DNA of 64,000 bases. It comes from Tethya wilhelma. Lineage: Eukaryota > Porifera > Demospongiae > Tethyida > Tethyidae. Numbering within the stretch: position 1 is the first letter of the stretch; the number at the start of each line of letters is the position of its first letter. The notes beneath the pieces were generated by a model. The model saw nothing but the letters and a program-made list of their open reading frames with translations. It had not been told where the DNA came from and ran no database searches. Both the position numbers and the translations under genes were made by a program. Shown here one piece after another: positions 1-11,769 of this stretch. The stretch is taken from assembly GCA_964030475.1 (NCBI GenBank), contig CAXIPT010000003.1:6888511-6952510 (forward strand). Reading direction: 5' to 3'.

Positions 1-330
1 CAGTAGCTAATTTGTAGAAACTTGGAAAAATGAGAACAAAGAAGTAAAAAAAAACATTGGAAATGTAACAGGAATGGCCGCTAAATCGTAAAAAGAACCC
101 AAACAAGATGGAATGGCTGTTAGAGTGTGTAAGGAATTCTTCCTATGGGCAAAATGAGAGACTCAATAAGTCCATACAGGAAGAATTCTGCACACACTCT
201 AACAGCCATTCCATCTTGTTTGGGTTCTTTTTACGATTTAGCGGCCATTCCTGTGTCTCATTACATTTCCAATGTTTACTTGTGTATTCACTATCTAAAT
301 TATATATAATTATATATTTGCTAAAGTACA
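1..330. repeat. Foldback (inverted-repeat) element, copy 1
   Basis: Two arms of about 90 bp (54-147 and 178-278) are near-perfect reverse complements around a 30-bp loop; both arms contain the motif AACAAGATGGAATGG or its complement. Short open frames on each strand are by-products of the palindrome. The same arms recur at 582-812 and, decayed, at about 32,770-32,890, so this is a dispersed non-autonomous element. Superfamily unknown. Confidence 0.8.
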
Positions 331-567
331 GTAGACCACATTGCTTTGATGTGTGACCACAATGAGTAATAGTGTCAGTAAACACTTAGCTGAATTAGTA
401 GTGATTTTTGGTATTTTTCATGCAATTGTTTTGATATGAATACATTTCAGAGCATAAAATTCTAAATAGAGCACACCCTGTGTTTGTTTACTCAATCAGG
501 TCCACAATTAGTTATGAGGACATGATGATGCATGGTTCTGCAATAAACTTGGCTTCTTTATGTTGTA

Positions 568-860
568 CAAGTTAAAAAAAACCATTGGAAATGTATGAAT
601 GGTTAAATCGTAAAAAGAAAGCAAACAAGATGGAATGGCTGTTTGAGTGTGTGCAAATTCTTCCTGTGTGGGCTGCATGTAGTACCGTGACTCTCTTTCC
701 ATGTTGAGTCCCTCATGTTGCCCATAGGAATAATTCTTTACACACTCAAACAGCCATTCCATCTTGTTTGCTTTCTTTTTACGATTTATGTGTCAACACA
801 TTTCCAATTTTTTTTTTTTTTAACTTGTTTGTTCTCATTTTTTCATATTTCTACCAATCA
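568..860. repeat. Foldback element, copy 2
   Basis: Arms at about 582-665 and 729-812 pair with each other and share the GATGGAATGGCTGTT core with copy 1, but enclose a longer loop of about 65 bp. The outer flank TTGTTCTCATTTTT after the T-run also appears, complemented, at the start of copy 1 and again at 22,300, which suggests that the element's true ends lie outside the arms. Confidence 0.75.
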
Positions 861-1092
861 TTATTATTTGAGTTTGCGTGTGTATGGTAGTTACTTGTAC
901 ACTACCCTCACGGACAATATAGTTTAATTATATAATTTTTGATAAAAGTACTGAAAGCATCTCAGGAGCTGATTTATTGGCTTTTCTCATCTTCTTATAG
1001 TCACAACTGCATATAAGTGTAACAAAGTATTCACCTCGTAAATATTGAAGACTGAAATGGGTTCAGCACAACCAGGAAGCAGCGAATACTTG
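861..1092. other. Spacer, no gene seen
   Basis: AT-rich sequence with only short open frames and no recognised repeat or domain. Confidence 0.5.
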
Positions 1093-1556
1093 AATTCCAA
1101 ATAACGCACACTTGTCTATCTGGAAAAGGGTCGTCATCAAGTAGCTTATGAATTATGCATGAGTTTAGAAATTAATGGCTGAGAAGGCGCTTTTTGCCTT
1201 GTATCTAGCGACTCAATGAGAGACATGAAAAAACGATACCAAAAGGACCTGAAGACAAAGAAACCACATCTATTCGTTAAAGAATCAGCTTCTGAAAGTG
1301 AGTACTTTTTGAGAAAAGTCGTATCAAGATAGAAGAAGATGGAGAAAATTATGGGTTTGGCATATTTTAGTTCGGTACTTTAGTGATGGTTTTAGGCCAT
1401 GTTTTTGGGGTTGTTAGAAAGAGAATGAGCTAAGAAGTAGCTTTAGAAGCCTTTTTGTGTCAGGCGCTCATTTTTTGCAGAGTTATTAGCGTGAATATTT
1501 GTATTGCGCTAATGGGCCATCCGTGCCATTCCTATGTACCCATGCAGTACTGGAAA
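1093..1556 (+). repeat. Dispersed repeat R1, copy 1
   Basis: Begins near AATTCCAAATAACGCACACT and ends near a GTACCCA motif. The same roughly 450-bp sequence is found at 9,512-9,973 (reverse), 22,987-23,410 (forward) and, partly, at 32,112-32,405 (reverse). No transposase or long open frame is present, so it is probably a non-autonomous element or a fragment of a longer one. Confidence 0.75.
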
Positions 1557-1639
1557 TGAGAATCAACTGTAAGCTGCATGAACACTCAAGCTCAGATGAT
1601 TGACTCTTGCATTGTTTCTATATACAGTTACCATGCGAT

Positions 1640-2038
1640 GAAGGTATTTTCCGGCCATTCACTTTTATTGTTTTGGAGACACTAAAAATCCGAAGATTTT
1701 CAACAGATTTCCATTTTTTTTTCATTTTTTAAGTGAAAAATTGCTCTCAATTTTTCATATTCCGCTTTTTTTGTTTCTGGAAGCACGATAAAATCTGAAA
1801 AGTTACAAGAGATTTTCATATTTCACTTTATCTGGATGCTTATAACAAGATTCCCATTATTTTGTTTGAAGAGATATATCTACATGTGGGTATTATTATA
1901 ATAGAGTGTGGGGTGCCTGATTCAGTAATATTTAAAAAAAATGTTTCACATGACTGGTCATGTGACTCTAGAGACTATTGCCACATGGGTGGGTGGGAAC
2001 TTTGAAGCTGTTTTCCATTTTAACTTTTTCAGTGGACA
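1640..2038. repeat. Two-part repeat: segment B (inverted) then segment A
   Basis: 1,640-1,864 is the reverse complement of 7,136-7,376 (segment B), while 1,914-2,038 is a direct copy of 7,012-7,135 (segment A, with CACATGACTGGTCATGTGAC as a perfect palindrome). At the second locus the order is A then B, both direct. One of the two loci has therefore had segment B inverted. Confidence 0.75.
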
Positions 2039-2092
2039 TGCATAATTTATTACTGCTTTGTTATCATACATATACATATAGTTACACTTTCA

Positions 2093-2127
2093 ATGAAGGC
2101 ACCAAGGTGCTTAACCCTTGGTGCCCT
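2093..2127 (+). repeat. Hairpin start of an M1-type element
   Basis: GGCACCAAGGTGC followed by TTAACCCTTGGTGCC matches the starting hairpin of the M1 family (compare 29,849 and the complements near 4,487 and 55,594). The rest of the element cannot be assigned with certainty; a matching end lies at 5,066-5,086. Confidence 0.5.
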
Positions 2128-2378
2128 ACCAATACAATACATTGTTACCCATGACAATCCAGTCACTACGCCAACGTACCGAAAGTCCATATGCCACCAT
2201 ACAATTTTATTTGCAGGGCCTTGACCACAGTGAACCACAAGCGATTTCTCATTATATATTCATGTGTGCATATCTTGAAAAATATTTTAGCTAGCTTTCT
2301 AAACTCTTTCGCATTGGAAAGACCAACGTATCTACTTCACTAACTTTTAAAGTTCAGGAGTCAACTGTGTTTGCTTCA

Positions 2379-3636
2379 GATGATCTTTGCCAAGACCTCC
2401 TCGCACTTTATCCCGTGACATTATTTTTTGCGACACAGTTATGAACTTGGGACTTGGAATACAGAAAGAGGAGGTAATGGTCGAACTGCAGACGTAGTTT
2501 GGACTTGTGCACGCATTTAGTTTACGCGATTTCGAGCAACCCGAAAATTGCATATAAATTGTATTGGGTCTAGTAAAGTGCAAAGTTCATACAATAACAT
2601 TGCAGCAACTCTAGCTAGATGACATTTCTTTGGATGTAAATAGTATTCTGCCATATGTTCATGATCACATTAAGCCAGTTGTCACACATTAGGTCAAGGT
2701 TCCAATGATGAACCTGTATACAAATAGATAGCCATTCATCATCAATACCGGCTTGGCAACTTCGAGTACAGAATAATATAAACTGCTAGCTACAATGGAA
2801 GACTAGCTATCTCAAACCTGTCCTTGTGTACAGACACTGAGAGCCTGGGCATGAGGCCATCTAGGAGTGCATGCATGGTAGGTCTGTTACTAATCATCCA
2901 CTGATGTATGAGCTCGGTAGGGTACTTCAACTCAAGTATTAAATGAAATACCATGGAATGACAATGCATAGTTTAACTGTATATTGAAAGGGGATAGCTA
3001 CTGTGTAATGAAGAGTAAAGGTGCTCACATGATACAGCCACCATACATAATACCTAGAGCATGACGGACTGGAAAACTGACTTGCAATTGATGTCTGAAT
3101 CAATGCCAAGCAATGAAATATACTTTAAATGCTTTCCAAAAGTCAAATCATAATCATTGATTTTGAATTAGAAATATACTGGATTAGTAGTAATTCAGGT
3201 TTAGCACTTGGCAAGATTGTATCAACTACAAAGATTGCGTGACATTTTTTTTTGCGACAAACATTTTCACCCCTGTACTTGATAACCAACATTAATACAC
3301 ATCTGGCAATAATATAAGCAAGTGCAGAGATGTGCACACTTACCGTTTGTGTGTGAGAGGCAATTTTTTAGTCCATCTTCTCACAAGGGTTCACAGGGTT
3401 AAACCAACATTTTAAGTTCATTTTAGACAAATGAGCCACGTTTGATCCGAGAAAAATGAAGTTTTATCCTTCTTCTACACCAGTAGCAACTTTAAAGTTC
3501 AGCTTTGGGGCTTGTTTGCTGAACAGAACAGCTTCAAATCTACACTATTCCACGTCGCTTACTCCCCATTTTTAGCAGGAAGTATGACGTAATGTGGAAA
3601 ATAAAAATCACGAATTTTACCGTTGGCATAATGACT
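2379..3636. repeat. Direct duplication, copy 1 (about 1.26 kb)
   Basis: Almost colinear with 10,053-11,363, with few substitutions and small indels. On the minus strand a possible first exon ends at a good splice donor (AAACG then GTAAGT, near 3,343); in this copy a stop follows the fourth codon from the ATG, whereas copy 2 keeps the frame open. A second minus-strand open stretch at 2,347-2,583 is also shared. No known domain recognised. Confidence 0.8.
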
Positions 3637-3693
3637 GAATCTAGCTACCAGTACGATGAACAGTGGGCCCAGCAGAGGATACTGGCTACAGTT

Positions 3694-4487
3694 ATTAAGC
3701 CTCAGCATGTGCTATGCATGTGCGGTAGTCGTTTTGTGTGTGTGTGTGTCTGTTACTAAATTATCTGAAGAATGGCAGCTTCATGGACAAAATGGAAGGT
3801 ACTTACGTTCATCAATCGAGATTATCTAGAAATTTGACGTGTAGAATCTTGCAAAATGCTTTATTTTTTTTCGAGATCTGGGGCTTTTGTGCTTCTCTGA
3901 GCACTTAGCTTCGAAACCACACCCATCGGTAAAGCCCCATGTAGTGTGCGTTATCTAGAAATAGAGTTAGCGCAGTTGGCTGAACTTGGCCTGGCTCTGT
4001 TTATCTGCTAAGCGTGCAGCTTAGATAATATCTGGGACATGTAAGTAAATCTTGATCGTAAGTAAAATTTACAGGTAGCTATTATAGTATATGCCTGAAC
4101 CACAGAACTATGCATTTGCATGCTCAGTATCATCAGTCATGCTACTGTGGCACTGGAATTGCAATGGTATATTGTAACTGTTCATCAAGTTTACTGAGCC
4201 AGTGAATGTATCTTCCTAAATTGATGTGTAATTAGTCAGTTAGTGGCTGAGCGCCGGGCTGGCCACATACACATTTCTCAGTATAATCCTCGATAGTATG
4301 TTGGAATTTCAGATTATTAGACTGTTGACATTCGACTGGGAATAGTAGGTAGTGAGTGTATGTATGTGATAATGAGTTTGATACCTTCATGATATACTTT
4401 TGCACAATGCACTGAATAAAGCCTCTTATTGAATGCCCATATGAGTGCACTGACTAGCTGAGGCTTGTGCACCATCGGTGCCTTCAT
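3694..4487 (-). mobile_element. M1 element (non-autonomous, hairpin end)
   Basis: Read on the minus strand it starts with a GGCACC..GGTGC hairpin and AAGCCTCAG, and ends with AAACGACTACCG then CTGAGGCTTAA, giving short complementary ends. The inner part shares long stretches with 4,786-5,086 and 54,791-55,594. A (GT)n run sits just inside the end, as in other copies. No coding capacity seen. Confidence 0.65.
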
Positions 4488-4785
4488 ATTATAACTGTGA
4501 TGCCCCGGCAGAACGGGAGACTGGCACTGGCCACAGACTGACCGGCTACACAGAGAATATTGGTCATTAACTGATTATCTAACTGCAAAGATACCAGAGT
4601 ACTAGCACTGTACTAGCTGGCAAGTTCACTCAGTGATTGTTCATGCATCAGTCTCTATCATCAGCTCTGTCAAAACATGGGTTTATAATATACAAAACAG
4701 CATGATTAATAAGAGTAATAGTGTTATTGCTTGCTAAAGTTTACCTACAAAGTAAGTTAGTTGCCCCTCTGCCAAGTGAAACTGG

Positions 4786-5086
4786 TTTAATCAATTCTAA
4801 ATAACGCACACTTAGAAATGGGCGTGATTAGCAGGTGTGGCCTCGAAGCTTAGCGCTCAGAGAGGCTGAAAAGCCTCAGATCTCAGGAACTACAAGGTTT
4901 TGTTGAATGCTACGTGTAATTTTTTTTAGACAATATCGATTATTTTACCTTAGTATGCCGCTTTTGAAGACTGGGCCTTCCGTTCTTGAGATATAGAGTG
5001 CAGAAAAAATCTGTCAGACAGACAGACAGACATACAAAACGACTACCGTAACCCTTGCTGCGCATGCGCGCACCAAGGGTTAATAA
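4786..5086 (+). mobile_element. M1 element, partial copy
   Basis: Contains the M1 3' part: TAACGCACACT, then AGATCTCAGGAACTAC, a short CAGA run, AAAACGACTACCGTAACCC and the end CACCAAGGGTTAATA. The 5' part is missing or lies beyond intervening insertions. Confidence 0.6.
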
Positions 5087-5558
5087 TTATTGATAAGTCA
5101 TTATTATTATGTTTGATTACTGACATGTGAGCTGCACAGCATTCACAAAAGAACAGAGAGGATAACAATCAGTATATTATACATACTTGTACACCATAAT
5201 TATACTGATAAAGCACTCGACACAAATAGACTTGACTGCTCAGTCTTCTTCAATGGATGCCATGATGGGACAAAATATACAATCATAGTTGGCAATGCAT
5301 ATACATTAGATCAGAACAGGGTGTATGCATGATTTTAGATGATAAACAATCACTCAAAATGTATAATACAATGTCATGAGACTATAACAATATCAAGATC
5401 AAATCATAATAATCATGATAACCAATCAGGATCAAGGAGATGCTGAATAATAACAATATATCCGATGATTATGATGATTATGAACAATTCATGGTCTGAC
5501 TCAGTGAAACTCATGCAACTCACAAGATTACTAGCTCCTTCAATTGTCAGTAGGTCAT
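5087..5558. other. Spacer, no gene seen
   Basis: AT-rich, with imperfect ATAATCATGATR repeats around 5,400-5,490; no supported gene. Confidence 0.5.
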
Positions 5559-6992
5559 CTAAGCCTTAAATTGGTCACCATCACTACTGATGGTGTTGTC
5601 ATATACATCTTCAAAATTAACAAATCTTAGATTAAAGTCTCTTGATCGATTCTGTTTAAGTTGAGAGTATTGAGCAAGAGGATCAATACTGAAGCTTGAA
5701 TCTCTTGATAGCTTCCCTCCAGAATTTTTATAAGAGATCACAGCATCTTCAGTTGAAGGGATAGTTGAAATAGGTAACCTAGTGGTGTTATCATGTGCTT
5801 GTGCAAGTTGATTTGGAACTCCTGCATTTCGACCATCAAATTGGTGTGCATTCCATGCAGATATGAATCTTTTCAACAAACTTGAATAGTTCACAATATT
5901 TTGTTGTGTCATCATTCATACCGTATAGCACAGAGTAGAAGCACAAAAATATAGCACATAATATAGCACAATATTTTGTTGTGTCATCATTTATACCAAT
6001 TTGGCGGATTGGTAAGGACCACCAATATTAAATCCGCCAAACAGTAATTTTTGCGCATGCACATATGGAATACGAATTTCAAATATATATCGAATGTATA
6101 TGGAATACGTGTATTGCTGCGAGCGCTAATGCCAAAATAAAGTCTGCCAATCATGAAATTTTTGACAATCACCAAATTTTATTCCCGCCAATATTTTGTG
6201 CTATGTGGTATTAATTAAACTTGAGCTTTCCATGTCGATGAGAACTTCTTTAATTGGGTAGTTAACTCTCCTATTTATTTCAGGCCATAACCTTTCTACC
6301 CTGTGGTTGTTTGTTGACGTAATTTGGATAATGAAGGAGTATCAGTGTGCCCTCTAACTTGTGAGGAAACATAGCCCTGAATAGCTAACATTAAAAAAAA
6401 TTCCGTGCCATGGTCTACCCTAACCTGTTCCCACATTCCAATTTCAAGTAAAATTGGCTGATATAGCATTTCATATATAGCATTTCGTATATAGCTATGG
6501 GGTTTTTGACCGGCATCGTAACACATCGAACAATTTTCCTACTAAATTCATCAACTGCTAACACATGAGTAGCTTCATTCATTCTTAATTTTTCATTTAG
6601 ATCGCAGTGTAATTTGTGACCAAAATGATTGGCTCAGTAGAGTGAAGGATTGTGGTCTCTAATACCAGAGTCTATCCTCCTAGCAATATGGAGCTATGGA
6701 GCTATCCGTTGTAGAGAGGAACTTACACGATGTTGGATCCCCCATGCGGATAGAAGCCCATGCATCATTCTTCTTCCATAACTTGTGTAACTGCTGACTG
6801 AACAACTTGATCCACTTCATGATCATTGAGTGAACTCCGATACCTGATTGAGTTACTTTCACAAAATCTACGGACACTCCTTTCAGAGAGACCTCGAACA
6901 CCAGGATTAGCTTGCTGTAGCAAGAGACTAATTTTTCTATGAGTAGAACCTGAGCTAACAAGCTGTATAATTTCTTCCTTCAGATCTTCCAT
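5559..6992 (-). pseudogene. Integrase-like (rve) transposon protein, broken
   Basis: Read from 6,992 the N-terminus (MEDLKEEIIQLVSSG) is a helix-turn-helix-like region with GLSERSVRRFC; then, in another frame, YGRRMMHGLL; then an integrase core with HCDLNEKL, HVLAVDEFSRKIV and RVDHGTEF, i.e. the Asp-containing strands of retroviral-type integrase folds. Next come VERLWPEINRRVNYPI and, after a MITE insertion (5,918-6,211), the C-terminal part FISAWNAH...GVPNQ...DPLAQYSQL to a stop at 5,559. At least three frameshifts and an in-frame TGA before ANHFGHKL break the frame, so it is dead. From memory the order of motifs matches multicopy integrase-like proteins of cnidarians and sponges. Family call fairly sure; exact subfamily not. 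Confidence 0.75.
5918..6211. mobile_element. MITE inserted in the integrase-like pseudogene
   Basis: Terminal inverted repeats ATACCGTATAGCACA and TGTGCTATGTGGTAT (13 of 15 paired) bound a 294-bp insert that separates the VNYPIKEVLI part from the FISAWNAH part of the host gene. Just inside the left end a 25-bp piece of the flanking gene (AATATTTTGTTGTGTCATCA) is repeated, hinting at a gap-repair event during insertion. Confidence 0.6.
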
Positions 6993-7011
6993 GACAGTAG
7001 GGTGCCTCAGT

Positions 7012-7376
7012 AGCCTGATTCAGAAATATTTGAAAACTGTGTCACATGACTGGTCATGTGACTCTAGAGACTATGGCCATATGGGTGGGTGGGAATTTTG
7101 AAGCTGTTTTCCATTTTTAACTTTTTCAGTGGACAAAATAATGGGAATCTTGTTACAAAATCCTTTAAGCATCCAGATAAAGAAACAGAAAGTGAAAAAT
7201 CAAAATCTCTAGTAACTTTTCAGATTTTAGTGCCTCCAGAAACAAAAAAAGTGGAATATGAAAAGTTGAGAGAACTTTCTTTTTATAAAAAATGAAAAAA
7301 AATGGAAATTTGTTGAAAATTTTCAGATTTTTAGTGTCTCCAAAACCAGAAAAGTGCATGGCCGGAAAGTACCTTC
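7012..7376. repeat. Segments A and B, direct order
   Basis: A (7,012-7,135) and B (7,136-7,376) lie next to each other upstream of the integrase-like pseudogene. They correspond to the rearranged pair at 1,640-2,038. The short plus-strand open frame at 7,089-7,295 sits inside the repeat and is not supported as a gene. Confidence 0.7.
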
Positions 7377-7683
7377 ATCCCATGCTCAGATGCCAAAATT
7401 AATAGATGCAGCTGTAGAGTTAGAGATGCACATCATGAGCTTAAATTACTATCAGTGATAGCTAATAAATTGACATGCATTTATTTAGTGATATGACATT
7501 TTTTTCTAATTGGAGTCGGAAAAAAGATAAGTTCAAGTTATTTATTCACCGCAAAGGTCAGACTATGTGCGTTGGGCATGCACTTTAGATCCGAAGTTTC
7601 GTAATACACTTCAGGTGATAACAGACATCAAACAGATCATGACAGAAGGTATAAGTAGTGGAGGAAAGTCGTTCACTAGGGTA

Positions 7684-7888
7684 GTACTGTATAGCAGGAA
7701 ACTTTCATGGGGGAAATTTTTTTCGTTTTCGTCTTGAACAGAAATTTGTGGGGAAAATTTTTGTGGATTATATCTCAACTATACGTGACGACCACATACC
7801 TTACAAATTTCGTGGGGGAAATTTTCGTGGAAAGCTGCCAAACCGCGAAATTTGTTTCCCCCCCATGAAAATTTCCCGCTTTACAGTA
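7684..7888. mobile_element. Small TIR element (MITE)
   Basis: TACTGTATAGCAGGAAA at the left pairs with the complement of TTTCCCGCTTTACAGTA at the right; the inside is rich in AAATTTTCGTGGGGG-like words. Similar general design to the elements at 39,281 and 42,491. Confidence 0.6.
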
Positions 7889-8816
7889 TACGTAGCAGGT
7901 CTAGGTTTTATGTGAATTGGTTTCCAGTCAGTGGTACTTGGTCTGGCAAACCATGAGAACTATCTGTGAAAATGGATGCACAACAATCCAAGGGGTATTT
8001 AGGGTATAGTTCAACTCTAGATATGAGCCCCAGTAGAGTCAATCATGTCTCTTGACAATCTCCATTGACAACGATGATGAGGATACCGCCACTTTGTTGA
8101 AGATTGATTGTATGTGATACTCATGGATCACTGACAGCAGGTGATGAGGAGGGGACATGGTCAACCAGCTAGGAGTACATGTGCACCTGATGAGGTGTCA
8201 TCAAATTAAACGTCTGTTACTACATCACTCTTTCTCATAGGGGTCTCTCCTCTGAGAGAGTAAACTAGTCCTGCATCCATCAGTTGGCGAAGCTTGGCAC
8301 CAAGTCTGGCAGCTTCTTAAATTTGACCATCGGGTTAGAGTGAACCTATGCAGTTTTTATGATTACACAAATTTAGTTGCTTACAATGAATAACTACCTA
8401 CCACTTTTTTATAAGTACACAGTTTATCGAACACGTATAATATGCAAGCAATTATTTAATTTGGCTGTTTTCACCATTAAACTGCCCACAGAAGTATTTT
8501 TTTTGCATCAATCATCAAATCAGCAAGTTTAATATGCCACTTACAATTTCACATTTGCAGATAATAAAAGCACAATAAACTACAAGCATGTTCACCTGAT
8601 AGTGCCAGACAATGTTTCTGCTTGAATTTTGTTGGACTTTGAGCACAGTTCTTCATACAGTAGGTGTACTTTGGTATTCAAACACAACATTGACTCTGTA
8701 GAGGGTATGTATTTACATGTACTTACACTTGTCAGACAGGTCTTGCTTAATCTTTTCATGCTATCTTCTTCAGGAATCATTAGCTTTCCGACATTCTTGT
8801 GTCCTTTAACAGGTGT
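7889..8816. other. Spacer, no gene seen
   Basis: Only short open frames in both strands; none has a domain, good codon pattern or splice context I can support. Confidence 0.5.
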
Positions 8817-9160
8817 ATTAAGGACTGGGACCCTTTTCCTTAAATGCGTATCTCAAAAACTGATTAGGCTATCACTATGGAAACAGACTAAAGAATTGTC
8901 CTATTTATATGGTCCTTAAAAAGTCAAAGACTGCTTTAACATTTAATTTTGAGTCATGTGACTAATCATCTTTGCATAATTAGCATTTCATGAATAATTA
9001 ATTAGACAGTAATGTTCCATTGTTGCTATGGTAACCAAAAATTTTTTCAGGAGTATCGTCTCATTGTATACTAACTTTTTATCCCTACGGAATTTTGATA
9101 TCATGTTTCCATAGTGAGATATGACCTGAAATAGGCTTACAGCAGGTGTGCATTAAATGG
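8817..9160. repeat. Diverged relative of the TTAA element end
   Basis: TTAAGGACTGGGACCC followed by ATTAGG..CTATGGAAAC and CTATGGTAACCAAAAATTTT parallels the left part of the TTAA-flanked element at 24,491. No matching right end was found. Confidence 0.35.
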
Positions 9161-9511
9161 AAAGCACAGAATTTCTCACCATGGAAATGTGATTGTCCCC
9201 TAATCCATCATCCTTCTGGCAGTAGCTCTCTCATGTCTACGAAGTCCAATCTCATTATCTTTGCTGCTTACTGCCCCCCCTCCCTCCTCCCGCCATGAAG
9301 AGGGGCCCTTCTTTGCTCTCACCGATTTGATACCCTTTAGCCTATACCATGTTCTTGAGGGCTAGGTCTCTAAGACCTGGTAGAATCGGATTGCCATTCT
9401 TTATCATCAGGCCCAAATCAGCCAGGTATGAAGAGAATTGACCTAAAACCTTTTCAGCTATGATATACAAGCAAATAAATTACAAAAATGAACATATCTG
9501 TGGTATTCCCA

Positions 9512-9973
9512 GTACGGTAGTACTGGGTACACAGGAATGGCACGGATGGCCCATTAGCGCAATACAAATATTCATGCGAATAACTCTGCAAAAAATGAGC
9601 GCTTAGCACTAAAAGGCTTCTAAAGCTACTATTTAGCTCTTTCTCTTTCAAATGAGCCCCAAAACATGGCCTAAAAACATCGCTAAAGTAACAAATAAAC
9701 ACAAACATGCCAAACCTACAACTTTTCTCCATCTTCTTCTTATTCTTCTTCTTTTTCTATCTTGGCTCAACTTTTCTTAGAGACTATTCACTTTTAGAAG
9801 CTGATTCTTGAACGAACGAACTTGGTTTCTCATTGAGTAGCTAGATACAAGGCGAAAAGCGCCTCCTCCATATGGCTGCCATTAATTTCTACACTCATGA
9901 ATAATTCATTAGCTTCTAGAAAATTTGAATTGACGACCCTTTCCACACACAAAAGTGTGCGTTATTTGGAATT
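9512..9973 (-). repeat. Dispersed repeat R1, copy 2
   Basis: Reverse complement of 1,093-1,556, ending at GTGTGCGTTATTTGGAATT. The minus-strand open frame at 9,454-9,732 is repeat sequence. Confidence 0.75.
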
Positions 9974-10052
9974 AAACGCACTGAAGTTGCCTGGAACTGT
10001 TTTGTGATACCTGGTTGCTGTTAAGGATAGAACATTGGACTGTTTACTATGN

Positions 10053-11363
10053 CGATCTTTGCCAAGACCTCCTCGCACTTTATCCCGTGACATTATTTTT
10101 TGCGACACAGTTATGAACTTGGGACTTGGAATACAGAAAGAGGAGGTAATGGTCGAACTGCAGACGTAGTTTGGACTTGTGCACGCATTTAGTTTACGCG
10201 ATTTCGAGCAACCCAAAAATTGCATATAAATTGTATGGGGACTACAAAAGTGCAAAGTTCATACAATAACATTGCATGCAGCATCAAACAAACTAGCATC
10301 TCTAGCTAGATGACAACATTTCTTTGGATGTAGAGAGTATTCTGCTATGTGTTTATGATCACATTAAGCCTGTTGTCACACATTAGGTCAACGTTCCAAT
10401 GATGAACCTGTATAAAAATAGATAGCCGTTCATCATCAATAATCGGCTCGGCAAATTCAAGTACAGAATAATATAAACTGCTAGCTACAATGGAAGACTA
10501 CCTCAAGTCTGACTAAGACTTGTCCTTGTGTACAGACTCTGAGAGCCTGGGCACGAGGCCATCTAAGAGTGCAGGCATGGTAGGTCACTAATCATCCGCT
10601 GATGCATGAGCTCAGAGGTATATAAGGTATTTCACCCCAAATATTGAATGAAATACAATGGAATGACAATTCATAGTTCAACTGTATATTGAAAGGGGCA
10701 TAGCTACTGTGTAATGAACAGTAAAGGTGCTCACATGATACAGCCACCATACATAATACCTAGAGCATGCCGTACAGCAAAACTGACTTGTAATGGATAT
10801 CTGAATCAATACCAGACAATGAAATATACTTTAAATGAATTCCAAAAGTCAAATCATAATCTGTGATTTTGAAATAGAAAAATAAACAACACTGGACCAG
10901 TAGTAATTCATGTTTAGCATACAAAACACTAGGCAAGGTTGTATCAACTACAAAGATTGCGTGACATTTTTTTTGCGACAAACATTTTCACCCCTGTACT
11001 TGATAAGCAACATTAATATACATCTAGCAATAATATAAGCAAGTGTAGAGATGTGCACACTTACCGTTTGTGTGTGAGAGGCGATTTTAGTCCATCTTCT
11101 CACAAGTATGAATTCGGGTTCACAGGGTTCAACCAACATTTTCAGTTCATTTTGGACAAATGAGCCACGTTTGATTCCAGAAAAATGAAGTTTTATCCTT
11201 CTTCTACACCAATAGTAACTTTAAAGTTCAGCTTTGGGGCTTGTTTGCTGAACAGAACAGCTTCAAGTCTACACTATTCCACGTCGCTTACTCACCATTT
11301 TTCAGCAGGAAGTATGACGTAATGTGAAAAATAAAAATCGCGAATTTTACCGTTGGCGTAGTG
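10053..11363. repeat. Direct duplication, copy 2 (about 1.3 kb)
   Basis: Begins one base after the N at 10,052 and matches 2,379-3,636. In this copy a minus-strand first exon is open from ATG 11,139 (MLVEPCEPEF) to a donor AAACG/GTAAGT near 11,065, about 25 codons; no matching downstream exon was recognised, so whether it is a gene remains open. Copy 1 lacks nine bases here and has an early stop. Confidence 0.75.
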
Positions 11364-11769
11364 ACTGGTCCAGGAGGCTGGCGGTTTCTCCGCCAAATGG
11401 CCAAATGTCGAGCATATCAAAAACGCGATCGCACAGTATTGCTTCTGTACTTTAGAACAGGAAGTACCTATATCTTTTTATCCAGCATTTCGATTTTTCA
11501 CTAGTTTTGCAAATTTGCGCCCTAAATTATTAAACAGGAAGAGTTGAACTTATGACTTCCTCAATCAATGGACCTTGAACTCTGGCACTCGCTCCGCCAA
11601 ACGGAGCTAAAGTTAGTGAAGTTTTGCTTGCTCTGCCATTGTTACAATACAAAATTTTGCATATTAATGAGATGCAAATAAGGCTTGTACTTTTTATGTA
11701 GCACAGCTGCATGTCACTGTTAGTACTACAATTTCTAGCCATGATCAGGCTGTGGATGATTTGACATAC
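11364..11769. other. Spacer, no gene seen
   Basis: Contains two short motifs CTCCGCCAAA (11,389 and 11,589) but no supported gene or repeat. Confidence 0.4.

Noticed and set aside
2347..2583. A run MSRDKVRGGLGKD that recalls the histone H4 N-terminus
   Set aside because: Only about a dozen residues, no histone fold follows in either copy, and the frame ends at the edge of the duplication; most likely coincidence.
2093..5086. One 3-kb M1 element running from the hairpin at 2,093 to the tail at 5,086
   Set aside because: It would have to contain the 1.26-kb duplication and a second complete M1 copy; possible by nesting but not provable here, so the parts were listed separately.
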